Assembly (NCBI GenBank): GCA_949987705.1
Contig: OX465282.1
Location: 12,698,501-12,762,500 of the forward strand
Direction: 5' to 3'
Source of the DNA: Thereva unica
Lineage: Eukaryota; Arthropoda; Insecta; Diptera; Therevidae
DNA length: 64,000 nt
Numbering within the stretch: the stretch's first letter is position 1; each line of letters opens with the position of its first letter. Below the pieces are notes generated by a model. That model saw nothing but the letters and a program-made list of their open reading frames with translations, had not been told where the DNA came from and did not search any database. A program made the translations under genes and the position numbers. Positions 41,968-53,777 of this stretch are shown here, piece by piece.

Positions 41968-42848
41968 CACAGTGGGACCAAATCCAAAAAAGCTGGCCAA
42001 AAGTCAAAAAGTGCATTAAATGATCTCAAATTTTACACTCGGGGGTTTTCCGGGTCGCTGATGACGAATCCGGTGTCGAAATTTCGATTTTCAAAATGGC
42101 GGACTCAATATGGTTAACATAACCCCTCCAAATAGTCAAAAACCGGTTCTAACCCCCCCCCCTATTTGACCGGCGGCCAAATAGGGGGGGGGGGTTAGAA
42201 TCCCGAAAACTCAGATTTAAGCTCACACTGACCCCCTACACATCCCAAAAATAAAACCTTGTCCCGCATTTTTGCAATATTGAAGTACCATTTCCATGGG
42301 CTAGTGCTGGACGTATGTGACCCCTTAAAACACGGAGGGGCAATTTTGGGCAGCGGATTTTTTTTGGAGGTGAAGGAATACACCTTTACCAACAACGCCC
42401 AGCAAGTTTTGCAGGAGTGCAGAGGGGTGCAATATTACTTTTTGTCCAATATATATCGCATTCTTACAATCCTAATTCATAAAAAGCACGTGTAATAGAT
42501 GCTTACTGTGTATTATATACTTGCTTAATGGGTATAGTGCAATTTTTTTTATACTCTACATACCTTCCAAAGAAAATTCCACTTTACACGACCACGATTG
42601 CTTGGTTACTTAATTTTTTATAGCGTTTTGAAAACGTTAACCTTTTTTCACAATATTAACGTTTAAAAATAAGCAAAAAGAGTAAAGTAGCAACTACAAT
42701 TTCTCAGTCCGTAGGAAAAAATCTAACCTTCCGTGACTGATTTCTCACTATTGGAAGTGTCCTCGAATCATCCCCCCCAAAAAAAACCGCAATCTATAAA
42801 CTTTTTTTTAGACTTTTGGCCAGCTTTTTTGGATTTGGTCCCACTGTG
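41968..42848. mobile_element. Transib-like candidate: CACAGTG termini, 5-bp TSD
   Basis: Perfect 38-bp TIRs start cacagtgggaccaaatccaa; flanked by CGATG on both sides (41963-41967, 42849-42853). Transib termini start CACWRTG-like and duplicate 5 bp, so this fits, but a CACTA/Chapaev-type origin cannot be excluded from 881 bp of noncoding sequence. It contains a C/G-run hairpin at its centre. Confidence 0.6.
42148..42200. repeat. perfect hairpin with G-run/C-run arms
   Basis: ttctaa followed by about ten C, then tattt...aaata, about ten to twelve G and ttagaa; 53 bp in all. Strong cruciform or G-tract structure. Confidence 0.85.
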
Positions 42849-42923
42849 CGATGTCCTGGCTGATGGTGTCTACAGGCCAAACCTAAATGGAAAGGGAAGT
42901 GAAGTGATATAAATGTATGAGAG

Positions 42924-43795
42924 CAAGGGCGGCGCTTTCATAGGTGAAAATGGTGCACTTGCACCGGGCGCAATTTCAAAAATTAAGATTTAAAAAAAAT
43001 TGAAAAAATTGAAAAAGTGATCCCATTGTCATATATTACACGAAATGCACCTTCTGTGCGTTTTACCATTGTCTTCTGCAAGGTGTGGCCAATGCAATTT
43101 CATTTAGTTCGCCTGATTTTGTCGTCTATCCTTTTTTGGCTGGCATGGTGCCATAGGTCATGATTTGTAATTCAAATTAGTCTTACTATTATAGATCACT
43201 ACTTCGGCGAGAAACACCTGGACCGCCTCTGTTCTGAAGGTTTTGAAAGCGGCTTCTACGTCCAGTAAGGCTGTTAAGTGGACTGCTTTGTTATGCAAGA
43301 CTCTACCGTAGAAACCAATATATGCAGTGCAGTAACCACCTATTATCCTTCGAAATATAAAGGATTGGAGAACGACATAGAGACCTCCGTTATGAAGATT
43401 CGAGTTTATAGTATTATTAGTGCTGGAAATAGTTAAGGAAGTGCAGCTTACAATGAAAATCATCGGAGAGCATTAATCAACATTAGCGGGAGAGTTTTGT
43501 GAACTTAAAGCGTAAGTAAACTCAGCAAAAAAGCAAGATCGCGAAGCAAATCCTGATTGAACAAAGGCAGTGGGGCGCTTTCATAGGTGCAACTGGTGCA
43601 TTTGCACTGGGCGCAATTGGACAGGGCGCAATTTCAAAAAAAGTGAAAGAAAAACTCCGTGCTTTCATTTTCAATGAGTGTTTGTGTCTTCTTTCATTTT
43701 CCTTTACTGCCATCAGAAAATGAACAAAAATGAAGAGGGCGCAACATGTATATGGCATGCTGCACCGGGTGCAAAAAAGCCAAACGCCGGCCCTG
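42924..43795. mobile_element. GCGCC-type hAT-like element, nested, with a second internal terminus
   Basis: Left end caagggcggcgctttcatag and right end ...ccggccctg. Flanks tatgagag and tatgacca agree at the first five of eight bases, a possible decayed TSD. A second left terminus (cagtggggcgctttcatagg) lies at 43567, so a 229-bp MITE (43567-43795) may be a separate unit sharing the right end. Confidence 0.6.
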
Positions 43796-45089
43796 TATGA
43801 CCAATATGGAAGTAAGTGGATGTTACATCTACTTCAGTGGAAGTTACGTCTACTTTACTTATATTCCTTATGATTAGAGTCCGTGCCATAAAAGAAGGGA
43901 AATGAGCGCGCATATGAAACACGATAGGTGTCCATTGGCAGCTGACAGCGAATTGCCAAATTGTGAATAAATCAGTCGGTTAGATTGTGATGAAAAAATG
44001 ATTCAGTTGTTTATTTTCAGTTGAATTGTAGTTTTGTTGTAAGTTCGTTCGCAATTATCTCAAGAAATAAAGCAAGTTTCGCCAAAAAAATTAATCTTGT
44101 ATGTTAAATTTCTCATTGGCGTACTTCTGAATGGACAAACAGAGTGACGTTGCTCTCTTGTATGAGACTCTCAATGTGCATGGAAACAGCAATTTCAAGA
44201 TTCCCTTCTTTTATGACGCGGGCTGTAAATGCTGAAGTTTGAGAAGGGCTCCAACAGCTGCCGCATTTGTCGGTAAAATCCCTTGTAATAGTATCGGGCT
44301 ACGATGATGGGAAATGAAACCTCCAGATATTGGACAGAGAAGAGTTTAGCTTAAGCTCGTGCGTGTACGAGGCTTTCTATCTAAAGACATACTAAAATAA
44401 ATTACAGAGATAATAAATTACTCATTCCAGCTCTCTGGGTTTATAGTTTATAATTTAGGCCAACCTTGAAGCATGGATATAGCCTGCGCCAAAACAATTG
44501 GAAATCTCAAAATCGATTTTTTGATGCGCAGTGAAAGTCTCAAATCCTCACCACGAAAGTAGATTCGAAAAGAAAAGTGCACCTCGTCATTCCGTTCGTT
44601 TAAAACCCCAAATCACCCGCTCATTTATATTTTCAATCACAATTTAATCACTACGACTCTTGTCCTGGTCAGATGCTATGGTGGAGTGTTGTTCCCGGTA
44701 AACGATAGTTTCAAAAGGGAAATTAAAATGCATGTGCGCTTGAATTTTTTTCCATACACGGAATGTTAATGTATGTGGAGTTGTCATTTCCTCGCCTGCG
44801 CGTAAAATTCCCATTTATTTTGGCGCGCCCTATACCGAACATTCATTGCGTTTACATGATGCCTTGAATTCTTGTATTGAAAATTACTTGAAATTCAAGT
44901 TGGGTTTTCGATACATTGATTAAAAATTATTGAAAATCTACAATGTCCACGTTGATATTAATCTAGCTCTACAGATCTAATCTAGCTATCTTACCAATAG
45001 AACAAGTGGTACCAATTCGAAAGTAGGGGGCAGCAAATTTATGGCTCGCCCCGGGTGGCAGAAATCCACGCTACGCCACTGCTGTTTAG

Positions 45090-45737
45090 ACGGGTCGCGC
45101 CCACCACCTTTCAACACGAAATTTGTCGATGCGGGGAGTGTTCGGGTGGGAGGGAAGTGCGTCTCGATTTTAAAGCGACTCACGTTCGCCTTTTCTGATC
45201 AGCTGTTTGTTCTAATTCCATTTTGTATCACTTTAGTGTTCCATTTTATTTTTGTTTCAGTCGCCGTGATGAGCAGACGTATTTTAATGAGGAAGGAGAA
45301 TCTTTTAACTTATGTTCTCTAGGGTTGGCCAAAAAAGCAATTGTTAAAATAAAAGTAAACAATTGTTAAAAGAAATGGTCTGTGGAAATATTTATTAAAA
45401 CGGTTGAGCTGAAGCAAAATGTTAAATTAAAAAATTAATTTAACAATTATTATAAGAAAATTCAATAAAATAATAGTCAAAACAAAATAATAAAATGAAC
45501 ATTTTTATGAAAATATTTTGACACCTTTGGTAGAAAGTGTGATGTTTTTTAGAAATGGATTTTGATTGGGTATAAGCTATTGAATTTAGCCAAATCATTA
45601 TAATAAGGCTTTTTTGTAGAGCATACGATTCTCAACAAAACTGTTATGAAGACATATTCGCTTTCTTTATATATTGACAGTGTATTCTCGATTTATAGTT
45701 TTGTTATTACATTAGCATTGCTTTTTAAATTTAACTA
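45090..45737. other. unassigned intergenic sequence
   Basis: AT-rich, with repeated aaacaattgttaaaa near 45335-45375. No gene. Confidence 0.35.
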
Positions 45738-45740
45738 ATT

Positions 45741-46032
45741 GGGCGCATCCAGCACACTCAGCGAAAAAGCCGCTTAGCTGAACAGCACAGCGTAAAAAGT
45801 AACTCAGCGATATGTGCAGGCTGGATGAGACAGCTGAGTTAAAATTTATTTTGACAGCTAATTTTTTTTTTTATTTTAAATAACATCAATTAACTACCGC
45901 TGAGCTACTTAGCATAAAATTTTTACGCTGGGAAATTTGCCAGCCGCTGAGCTAAGCTGCTTAGTTCAGCTAGCCATCCAACGAGCTCAGCACTTAGCCG
46001 CTTCTCAGCTGTTGAGTGCGCTGGATGCGCCC
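45741..46032. mobile_element. 292-bp MITE, TSD ATT
   Basis: TIRs start gggcgcatccagcacactca and end with the near-inverse; ATT flanks both ends (45738-45740, 46033-46035). The gggcgc terminus and 3-bp TSD resemble the 118-bp palindromic MITE, but the interior differs. Confidence 0.8.
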
Positions 46033-46035
46033 ATT

Positions 46036-46875
46036 GTCAGTCAGTAAAATATTTTTTTTTTCAATTGGATGTTATAATTTTTCTTTATACAAGAATAGAA
46101 GATATTTATTTAATTTGAAATCCTTGGAGCCAACCAACTCTTGCTGCTAAGCTCCTTCTAATACTATGTTGTTCTTATAAAAAATCTAAATGCTCTCTAA
46201 GTTTATTTTTGCTATTGTTGTAAACATTTTTTTAGTTAAAAAAAAGTTAAAAAGAAATATTGCTCTTTTTGTCCAGCCCTATGTAGTTCTCATTCCGTTT
46301 GTTCCAGCTGTCTTAAAAGCGACTGGACTCAAAGCGAACCGTCTAAACAAATTTTCGCTTTGGGGCGCCCCAAAAGGAGAGACAAAGCGAACCGTCTAAA
46401 TATGCACATAATTCCAATTAACCATTGTACTGCGACACGTCATCAGGTAGAATTTGTTATTTCGTATCGAAGATACGACGTCTAAAGAGTGAAGAGGACG
46501 GCACAACTTCAAATCGAGTCGTAGATCACAGGCCTGCATAGGTAGGTGTGAGAGGAGCAAGGTGCAGCGACCCACGAGTTCTCCAATTGCTGATTTTCCA
46601 ATACTTGAAGGACGATTTATTGAGAATAAGCATCACCAGCCGAAGGAGAAGGGATTGGGACCGGTATCCAACATCACCCGTGCTCAGCATCTAAAAACGG
46701 TCGCAGAGCACCAAAAATTCGAGTTATTCAAGCAACGCAAATAATGAGATGTATGACTACGATGAATACGAAGTCGCCTTAGAATAACTCAGAATATAGC
46801 CAATGTTTCATATTTTGCCATATTTCTGTTAAAGACAAGATTTTTGACCCGGTTAACGCAGTCGACAGGGGCTCC
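46036..46875. other. unassigned intergenic sequence
   Basis: Short direct repeats acaaagcgaaccgtctaaa near 46330-46400. A 60-codon frame at 46562-46744 is not recognised and may be decayed retrotransposon. Confidence 0.3.
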
Positions 46876-47070
46876 ATTTAAGGCAATTTGACAGAGGTAC
46901 GAGACGTCTAAAAAAGAGATATACAGATAGCGTAGAAGAAGATCTACGAACCCTAGGTATAAGAAGTTGGAGACTTCAAGCCAGGGACCGACAGATCTGG
47001 AGTAGGATGTTGCAGGAAGCCAAGACCGGTAACAGGCTGTGGAGCTATTTATGAGGATGATGATAGAGGG
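46876..47070 (+). pseudogene. RTE-like ORF2 C-terminus fragment with GAT-rich tail
   Basis: The plus frame reads KRYTDSVEEDLRTLGIRSW then QARDRQIWSRMLQEAKT, the conserved C-terminal helix pattern (R-W-x-D-x-V-x-x-D-L...A-x-D-R-x-x-W) of RTE-like polyproteins. It is followed by ggatgatgatag. Confidence 0.65.
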
Positions 47071-47289
47071 CGGATGTTGACGCATTATCATTGGACAGGA
47101 TGATGTATTGAGATTTAGATGCGTTAAGTTTTAGTTAATTTAAGGAAGACCAATGAGTTATGTTATGCAAATCTTCTGAGAGTTAATTTATTTTTAGTAT
47201 CACTAAAATAAATCATCATCAGGATACATATGTATGTACGTAAGAATGCTTTACTATTAGTGGAAGATTTTATATAATATAGACTAAAC

Positions 47290-47560
47290 AGTAGAGGGCC
47301 TAGGATGGATCCTTAGAGAACGCCAGCAAAAAGCATGGCGGAGGAGGAAATTAAATGGGAAATCTTTACCTGGTGTAAACGAGCAGCTAAAAAGCTATAT
47401 ATGAGCGTAAGGTCAGAAGAAGCAAAACGAAAATGTGTACAGAGCTTATGTAAAAGAACGGAGTAATTGACGTTATCGAATGACGAAGCTTTAGAGAAGT
47501 CCAGCAAGAGTAGACAACATACCGAACCAATTTTCTAGAAAAGAGGTATAGAAAGGACAA
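47290..47560 (-). pseudogene. Jockey/CR1-like reverse transcriptase fragment
   Basis: The minus strand reads LLLDFSKASSFDNVNYSVLL (family: L-D-F-S-K-A-F-D-x-V-N-H-x-x-L), LHKLCTHF and GVL-stop-GSILGPLLF (family: G-V-P-Q-G-S-x-L-G-P-L-L-F). A different lineage from the LOA-like and RTE-like copies. Confidence 0.65.
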
Positions 47561-47889
47561 AGGTGATCTGAAAAAGTCGAGCATCACGGTATGAGCGGTA
47601 TGATAAATGGCTGAACGAAACGTGTTGCTGAATGACTGGTTCCGAAAGAGCTAAATTCTTTCTAAAAAGAGCATCGAATAAGTACGACATGCAAACAAAA
47701 CAAAAGGTCTTCAGAATGGTGCCTCGCAAGCGAGCTGAAAACTCTTAGCTCCATTAAATTCGTTCCAAAATCGAGGTCATGCTGGCAGTTTTCTTTGATT
47801 ACCGTGATTGCACTTCAAATTCTTTGCTTAGTTGGACCACGTCTCGGTCAACGGAATTTGAATTTTTTATGACCGGGCTAGACGACGTA

Positions 47890-48832
47890 TTGATTGTAAT
47901 TTGTAGATGTACATTACAAGCTTGCACGTGCGTGACATTTTTTTATCTCTAGAAATAAACTAACAAAAGACTGTGGTATGAGGAATACCATTTGTCTATA
48001 ATATCATAGGAAAATTATGATTAGGGTGCGCCATCTAGACCTTCGGAATTTCAAAATCAAATAACTCTGACATTTTTTAGCCGATATCGATAAATGTACA
48101 CGATTCTGAAACGTCATTCATTACCATTTTATCTAAGAAAGATTGCACTGAAATTGTTGGGATTTACTTTGAAAACAATCATTCAAATGTGAAAAAGTCT
48201 CTGAGACACCCATTACTGAAATCTTACGAGCGACGTAGCGACGAAAAAGCGAAAAAGAGCTATTTTTTATTGTTGTTTATCGAATGGAGGTGGTCTTTTG
48301 AATTCGGGCCATAATGAACGCAGCGCGGCGCGATGTGATTGTCCTTCAACGATTTCTGTACGAAAAACAGATCTGTGATTCACGCCAGAAGCGACTCGGT
48401 TAATATTATGTAGATGACGACAACGGTACTCCTATTTAGCTTCATTGTACATAGATATTCTACTTAAAAGAAATGTTTTTAAAAAGTTAAGGACGCACCA
48501 ATTTATCTCGCACCGGGCGCCAAACAACCAAGCCCCTGTGCTGGAAGTCAAGTCGTGTGACAATCGCCTGTAGATGTCGGTGTCGACTCGTCTTTTAGTT
48601 GGTGTGCTGAAAGTCATGTGGCATGACAAATCGCCACGGCGTTTCAGTAAAATTGCGATTTTCAGTGCAACATCGACTAAAAGTTAAAATAAAAGTACAA
48701 TAAACACGACTGTCATGCTGTCATTTAGATGTTATGACGGCAAGAATCGACTATAAGCACACCGCTCTACTAGCTTCACTTTATATGACAGAAAACACGA
48801 CTTTCAGCACAGGGGCCCTAAAGCCGGCACTG
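47890..48832. mobile_element. right part of a hAT-like element related to 59367-63096
   Basis: gtaatttgtagatgtac near 47895 and the terminal block 48450-48530 (aaagaaatgtttttaaaaag...caccgggcgccaaac), continuing at 48817 with cctaaagccggcactg, match 62540-63096. The end is split by a MITE (48532-48816). The left terminus was not found. Confidence 0.55.
48532..48816. mobile_element. MITE inserted in the hAT-like terminus
   Basis: Inverted ends gcccctgtgctggaagtc and ...gactttcagcacaggggc. A shorter relative is at 58546-58650. Exact TSD unclear. Confidence 0.65.
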
Positions 48833-48839
48833 ACTGTAC

Positions 48840-50132
48840 TAGCCTAAGAAAGGATATGTTTCTGAATTTTAAAAGTAGTTCCAAACCCCAATTATTTGCA
48901 AAATATCAAAATTCTATATAATTCATGAAATAGAGACACTTGAACAAAAATATTTAATTTTCTATTTTTTTTTTCACTGACCCAACCTGAATACAAAATT
49001 TCAACAAAATCGCTTATAGTCGGGGGGACACATGTGTGGTCTATTTACTGTGGAATGATCTTAAAATTGAATTATAAAAATTTACATAAAAATAATAATC
49101 AAAGCATATTTCAACAATATTTTCCACAAGGGATGAACATCTTTTTCTCAATTTTACATAATTTTCTTCATATTTTATTTTCTTCTTTAAATTTAAGGCA
49201 TAAAAAACCATCATCATTAAATATCTTTTTTTTTTCGTTTTAAATTTCTATACTTCCGATATGTTTCTTTTATGTTTTATTAATAATATTTAATATTTAT
49301 GGAGTTTTATTTCTGAATACTTATAAAAAACAAAAAAAATCGCATTTTTTTAAATATTATTATTATGAATTATTATTATTAACAATAAGCGCTAATAAAT
49401 TACTACTGGAATGACAAGATTTTTATTTTATTCTTTCTTTCACTTTTCTTCTCCTTAATTTTGCGTTTTATTTCGTAAATATTATTTTTTGGCAAATTTA
49501 TAAAAAAAATTAATAAATAAATAAAAAAATGAATTTTGTTTTTTTTATGATGTATAAATGAAAAATAACATTTAATATTTTGTTTTCTTGAAATCATATT
49601 GAGAATTTAATGAATGGAAGACCTTTTATTTAGATGTTATTTAAAAAATATATATATAATTACATATATTCATATTCTTATATATGTATAATATTAGAAA
49701 ACATTTTTGTGTGTTTGTGTGTTGCGATTATAGAATTAAGAGTGATAATAATAAATATTGAAGGGAGGACTCGTACATAGTTTTGTTTTTAAGTTTATAA
49801 TTAATAATAAAAAAGAATAGGTATGGTTTTTTATATTTTTGGAAAGTATCGTCATATATTTTTTTTTTTTTTTGGTTTTTTTGTGAGAGAAAGCACTTTG
49901 CACATTTCGTATTTATGAAATTCAGTTTTGTATATATGTATATAATATATTTGTTTTTTTATTTTTTTATTTTTATTAAAGAAAACACGCTTTAAATGAA
50001 ATTTTCAAATTTACATGTAAAATTTTATCTTGCCATAGATATACAACAAGGGAAATTAATAGCCTTTACTTGGAAAGGTAGTGGTACTCGATTTTTCTAT
50101 TTCTACTGCTAAAACCCAAGAATAATAACTGT
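48840..50132. other. AT-rich, T-biased island 3
   Basis: From about 48960 to 49980, T/A runs with TA microsatellites near 49645-49690 and 49930-49950. No gene or transposon end. Confidence 0.55.
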
Positions 50133-50140
50133 AGAAGAAT

Positions 50141-51590
50141 CAGGGCCGGCGCTTGGGTTTTTTGCGCCCGGTGCACTATGCCATATTGCGCCCCATAAGC
50201 AAATTTTTGAACGCAGTGAAGGACAATGGGAAAAAGACACAAACACTCGCTGAATGGAAGAAATAATTTTTATAGTTTGGGCAAAATTTAAAATTGCACC
50301 ATAATAATGCGTATAACAAAAAAAAGGCTACATATATAGAAAGTTGCACATGGGTCAACAACCACCCAACAAAATCGATTGAAAACGTCGTTTGCTGAGA
50401 AGAGAGCAGGTGAGGACGATGGGGCGAGCAGATTTTTTGAGCCTCTGACTTTTACGAAATTTTTGAATCAAGTTTTGATAGGTGTGTGGTTGTTGTTGTT
50501 TTTAACTCCCTTTTACTGGGAAAAGAAAACGCATTGTAACTTCAGGTCGAAGGGGGGATGTACAACCAGAACTATCGATTGTGAGCCGGCCAATCAAAAT
50601 TCGTTGCGCTTGTGGGTTTGATGAAAATCTGGATATACATAAAATTTGACTGTGTATGCCTTTATAGTTTATTGGAAAAGTTGGCTCTTGTGAAAACCTA
50701 TGCGATTATTCATCGAATTTCAGAAGCAATTGGACTATTACAGCCAATTTTTGTTGGTTGGCCCGTGTGAAACTGGCCATATTAATTTGTTACCCAAGCT
50801 TCACCGGCCAAACTGCGCAAGTTCGAGCCAATTGGTGCACTGAACTTTAATTTTTCCCTGAGTTACATTTTCACACATTGAGCTTAAGAAAAATAAAGCC
50901 CGAGTTCGTCCAACAGAACATGAAATTGAGGTTGAACGTAAAAGCTCGCTCAAAAGAGAGTAATCATCTGGACTAATGGAATGTCATTCCAGTGAGCTTT
51001 TGCATTTCTCACTTCTGGCAACAACAATTTCAAGCACAAACTGTACATGGCAGCCGGTGAATCCACTTATGCGGGTTGAACTGAACTTTATTGAACTGAA
51101 GCCGGTGATGCCAGCGTATAAAGAAACAAACAAAAACGAGCAATTAAAGAGGAGTTCTCGTCACAAGGAGTTTTGTTGTCCTCATTTCGTCCATTTCCTT
51201 CTTTTAACAATTCTTGAAACAGCATTTAAAAGTTCAACAACGGCGCCTTCAAGTTTATGTCAATCACAGTAAACAGCAATACACAATACAGAGCCATCGG
51301 AAAATTTTTTCCTGTGTGTGTGCTTTTTACAGAATTTTCAAAAAGCTCCAAATAAAAGAGAGATTTTTCTCTCACTTGGAAGATGTTTTTCCGAATTTCG
51401 AAGTTAAGATCTCTGGAAACTTCCTGCAGAAGGAGACGTTAAATTTCCCGTGTTTTCTTGCATGAGAAAGCACTAGGACAGAAATTAGGTAAATTGGTGT
51501 AATTTTTTTTTCATAGTTTTAAATTTTTTTTAAATCTTAATTTCGCCCGATGCAAGTGCACCAATCGCATCTATGAAAGCGCCGCCCCTA
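50141..51590. mobile_element. hAT-like element, GCGCC-type family, with perfect 8-bp TSD
   Basis: Left end cagggccggcgcttggg, right end gaaagcgccgccccta (the last base should be g). The octamer agaagaat flanks exactly (50133-50140, 51591-51598). It has subterminal gcgcccggtgca / tgcaagtgcacca repeats. 1.45 kb without transposase: non-autonomous. It fixes the termini for the fragments at 39.7, 40.1 and 42.9 kb. Confidence 0.82.
50555..50660. mobile_element. truncated Harbinger-like MITE inside the hAT-like element
   Basis: gatgtacaaccagaactatcg...gtgggtttgatgaaaatctg corresponds to the interior and right end of the MITE at 15596-16509. It lacks the mariner insertion and a clean left end. Confidence 0.6.
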
Positions 51591-51598
51591 AGAAGAAT

Positions 51599-53769
51599 AT
51601 ACCTAGTAGATCTATTGATAAATCCTAATCCTACCTAGATGTAGGAAGCATAGGATAATTTTTGTAGCTGCTATTGTTTTTATAATATCACCGGAAGGAC
51701 ATTTCATAAGCATTACAACGCTCCTAATTCAAGGATCTCAGTCAAACTTCATATCTTAAATTCTTGCCACTCGTCAGCGTTTACCTTAACTTAGACTAAA
51801 ACCTCATATTGCTGCAATTGGAGTAGGGCAAAGTAGCGCAGAAGTAGTTGCCACGCCTATGGCACTTTTGTGTAAAGAGTGAAACCCTGAAAACAGTATA
51901 CCATAAAAAGCTTAGATGCTTCTAAAGCTTACTGATTTGATTCCTTCAAAAAAGGATGGTTTCAAGACTAGCCTCACCTACATTATTTGGAATTATCTGA
52001 TCCTGATTACAATATACATATCTGCATCTGTAGATATGATTTGAGGACCTAGATGGATGGGTGAGCCTGGCATATTTTCTGAGGCAAAGTGAGGAAAAAA
52101 TGCGACCTCTTGACTCTAAAAAACCGGTTTGTATATAGCGGTAATAAACGAAATGATCGATTGCATCATTTTTCTTTACTTTTCACAACTTCGCAGAAAC
52201 TTCAATTATTGGGATGATTCCAAATTCCATACTCGTTTCAGAATGAGCAAGCAGTTTGCCTAGAAAATGATGCGTATGGAGCACAAAGCAACAGGTGTAA
52301 CAAAATTAGTGCTGATCGTATCTTTCTTTTAACACTACAATCACAGACTTAACTACATGCTACAGCGATTTTATGCGACAGGCAGTTTCTTGTTGCTTGT
52401 GCAAATTTTATTGGCATTCTACAAATTCTCAGGTTGCCGCATATTGAAAAACGTTTTGCAACACATTGAATTGCTGAGAAAGGGGTGCATCAAGGTGCCT
52501 AACATAGAAAATAAAAAAAGCATAGTTTTTCAAGAATGATTGCATCATTGAATTGTAGTCATGTGCGAATTTAATCCTCAGGTAAGCAATTCTATTGTCC
52601 TGTTGCAATTAAAATAAATTAGTTACTTCAATCATAGTACGGATGGAGGTAAGGCAAAATTGTTTCAGAACAGGAAAGGATACTTTTCATTCAACGTACA
52701 AACGCTGTGTGTTACTTCCCTGAAAAGCACGGATATAGTAGCAAGATGGTCAGGAGCAAATCATAACTAAAATATTTTCAATAACTCAAAAATAGGTTTA
52801 AAGCAGGGGAATTTGGTAGCTGCAACATTATAGCTGATTGAGGCTACCAGAGGCCCTATTCTCTATTACAATATTGTTAAATCCCATCCGAATATAGTGC
52901 AGGTCACAAGAAGGTACCAAATTAAACTACGGCCCACGGAAAAACGTAAAATTTATTTTGGCCCCAGTTATAAAAAGGTTGCCCAACCTCGCTTTAAGGA
53001 ACAGTCAACGCAGCAGCATCTATTCCAAGAACGACAGCTACCTTTCACTCATCAGTGACAAATATTAGTAAATATCTGCAAAAGTTTTGAGAAATGGAAT
53101 AGCCTCCGAAAGCCTCTATGATCACTTGTGCCGCGATGGAATGTGGCTACGTGAATTGCATTGGCCAATATTTCATTAGGTTATATCCTTTCGCGCCTAC
53201 TAACGTTACTTAACTAAATAGAAGATGGTCGATTGGCGAATTCTGCGACATAAAACAAATTATATCTATATATGGATTGAGCTAAGGTTAGTAATGTGCT
53301 GCACCTGCAAAAACAACCTTGTTACGAATCGACAAACAATGTATGGATCGGCAAATAAGAAAATAACCTTAGCTTATTGCCCAAGCACGATGCGATTTGT
53401 TGTAGCATTTAGACGGATGATACGGATTGACAAATATCCTACGTCAATTGTCAGTTTATAGGCCAGGGGGATTCTCACTCCTGTAGACTTTACTCTAATT
53501 CCTTTCTTTGTCGTATCAATTGGCAGATCGAATTGATCACTGCATTGACTTGTGCATCTTCACCCTTAGTTCGTCTTTTAGTCACTACACCATATACAAA
53601 ATGACCAAGTTGCTCAACTTAAGCCACGCCACCATAAACTTAAATTGTTTTAAAATTTTATTCAACGTTTTATTGAATTGTGTTACCTTCAGCAGCACAC
53701 ACCTAATACGACCTGTTTTTACGATTCGACTAAATTATACAATTAGAGGACTTTCGTGTATGCTAGATG
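51599..53769. other. gene-free intergenic sequence
   Basis: 2.2 kb without recognised coding, repeat boundary or RNA gene. The 115-codon frame at 53508-53855 runs into a hAT-like terminus and shows no family features. Confidence 0.4.
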
Positions 53770-53777
53770 AAAGGAAG

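Larger units (their letters stand above)
41830..45081. mobile_element. hAT-like element with perfect 8-bp TSD, carrying nested insertions
   Basis: The ends cagtggcgtagcgtgg and inverse form short TIRs. The octamer ctgtttag flanks exactly (41822-41829 and 45082-45089). CAG termini, short TIRs and an 8-bp TSD are hAT traits. No transposase is recognised. Much of its 3.25 kb is later insertions (41968-42848 and 42924-43795). Confidence 0.82.

Noticed and set aside
44986..45322. Opposing 65- and 93-codon frames around 45.0-45.3 kb
   Set aside because: They span a transposon terminus and TSD at 45081-45089 and show no protein similarity.
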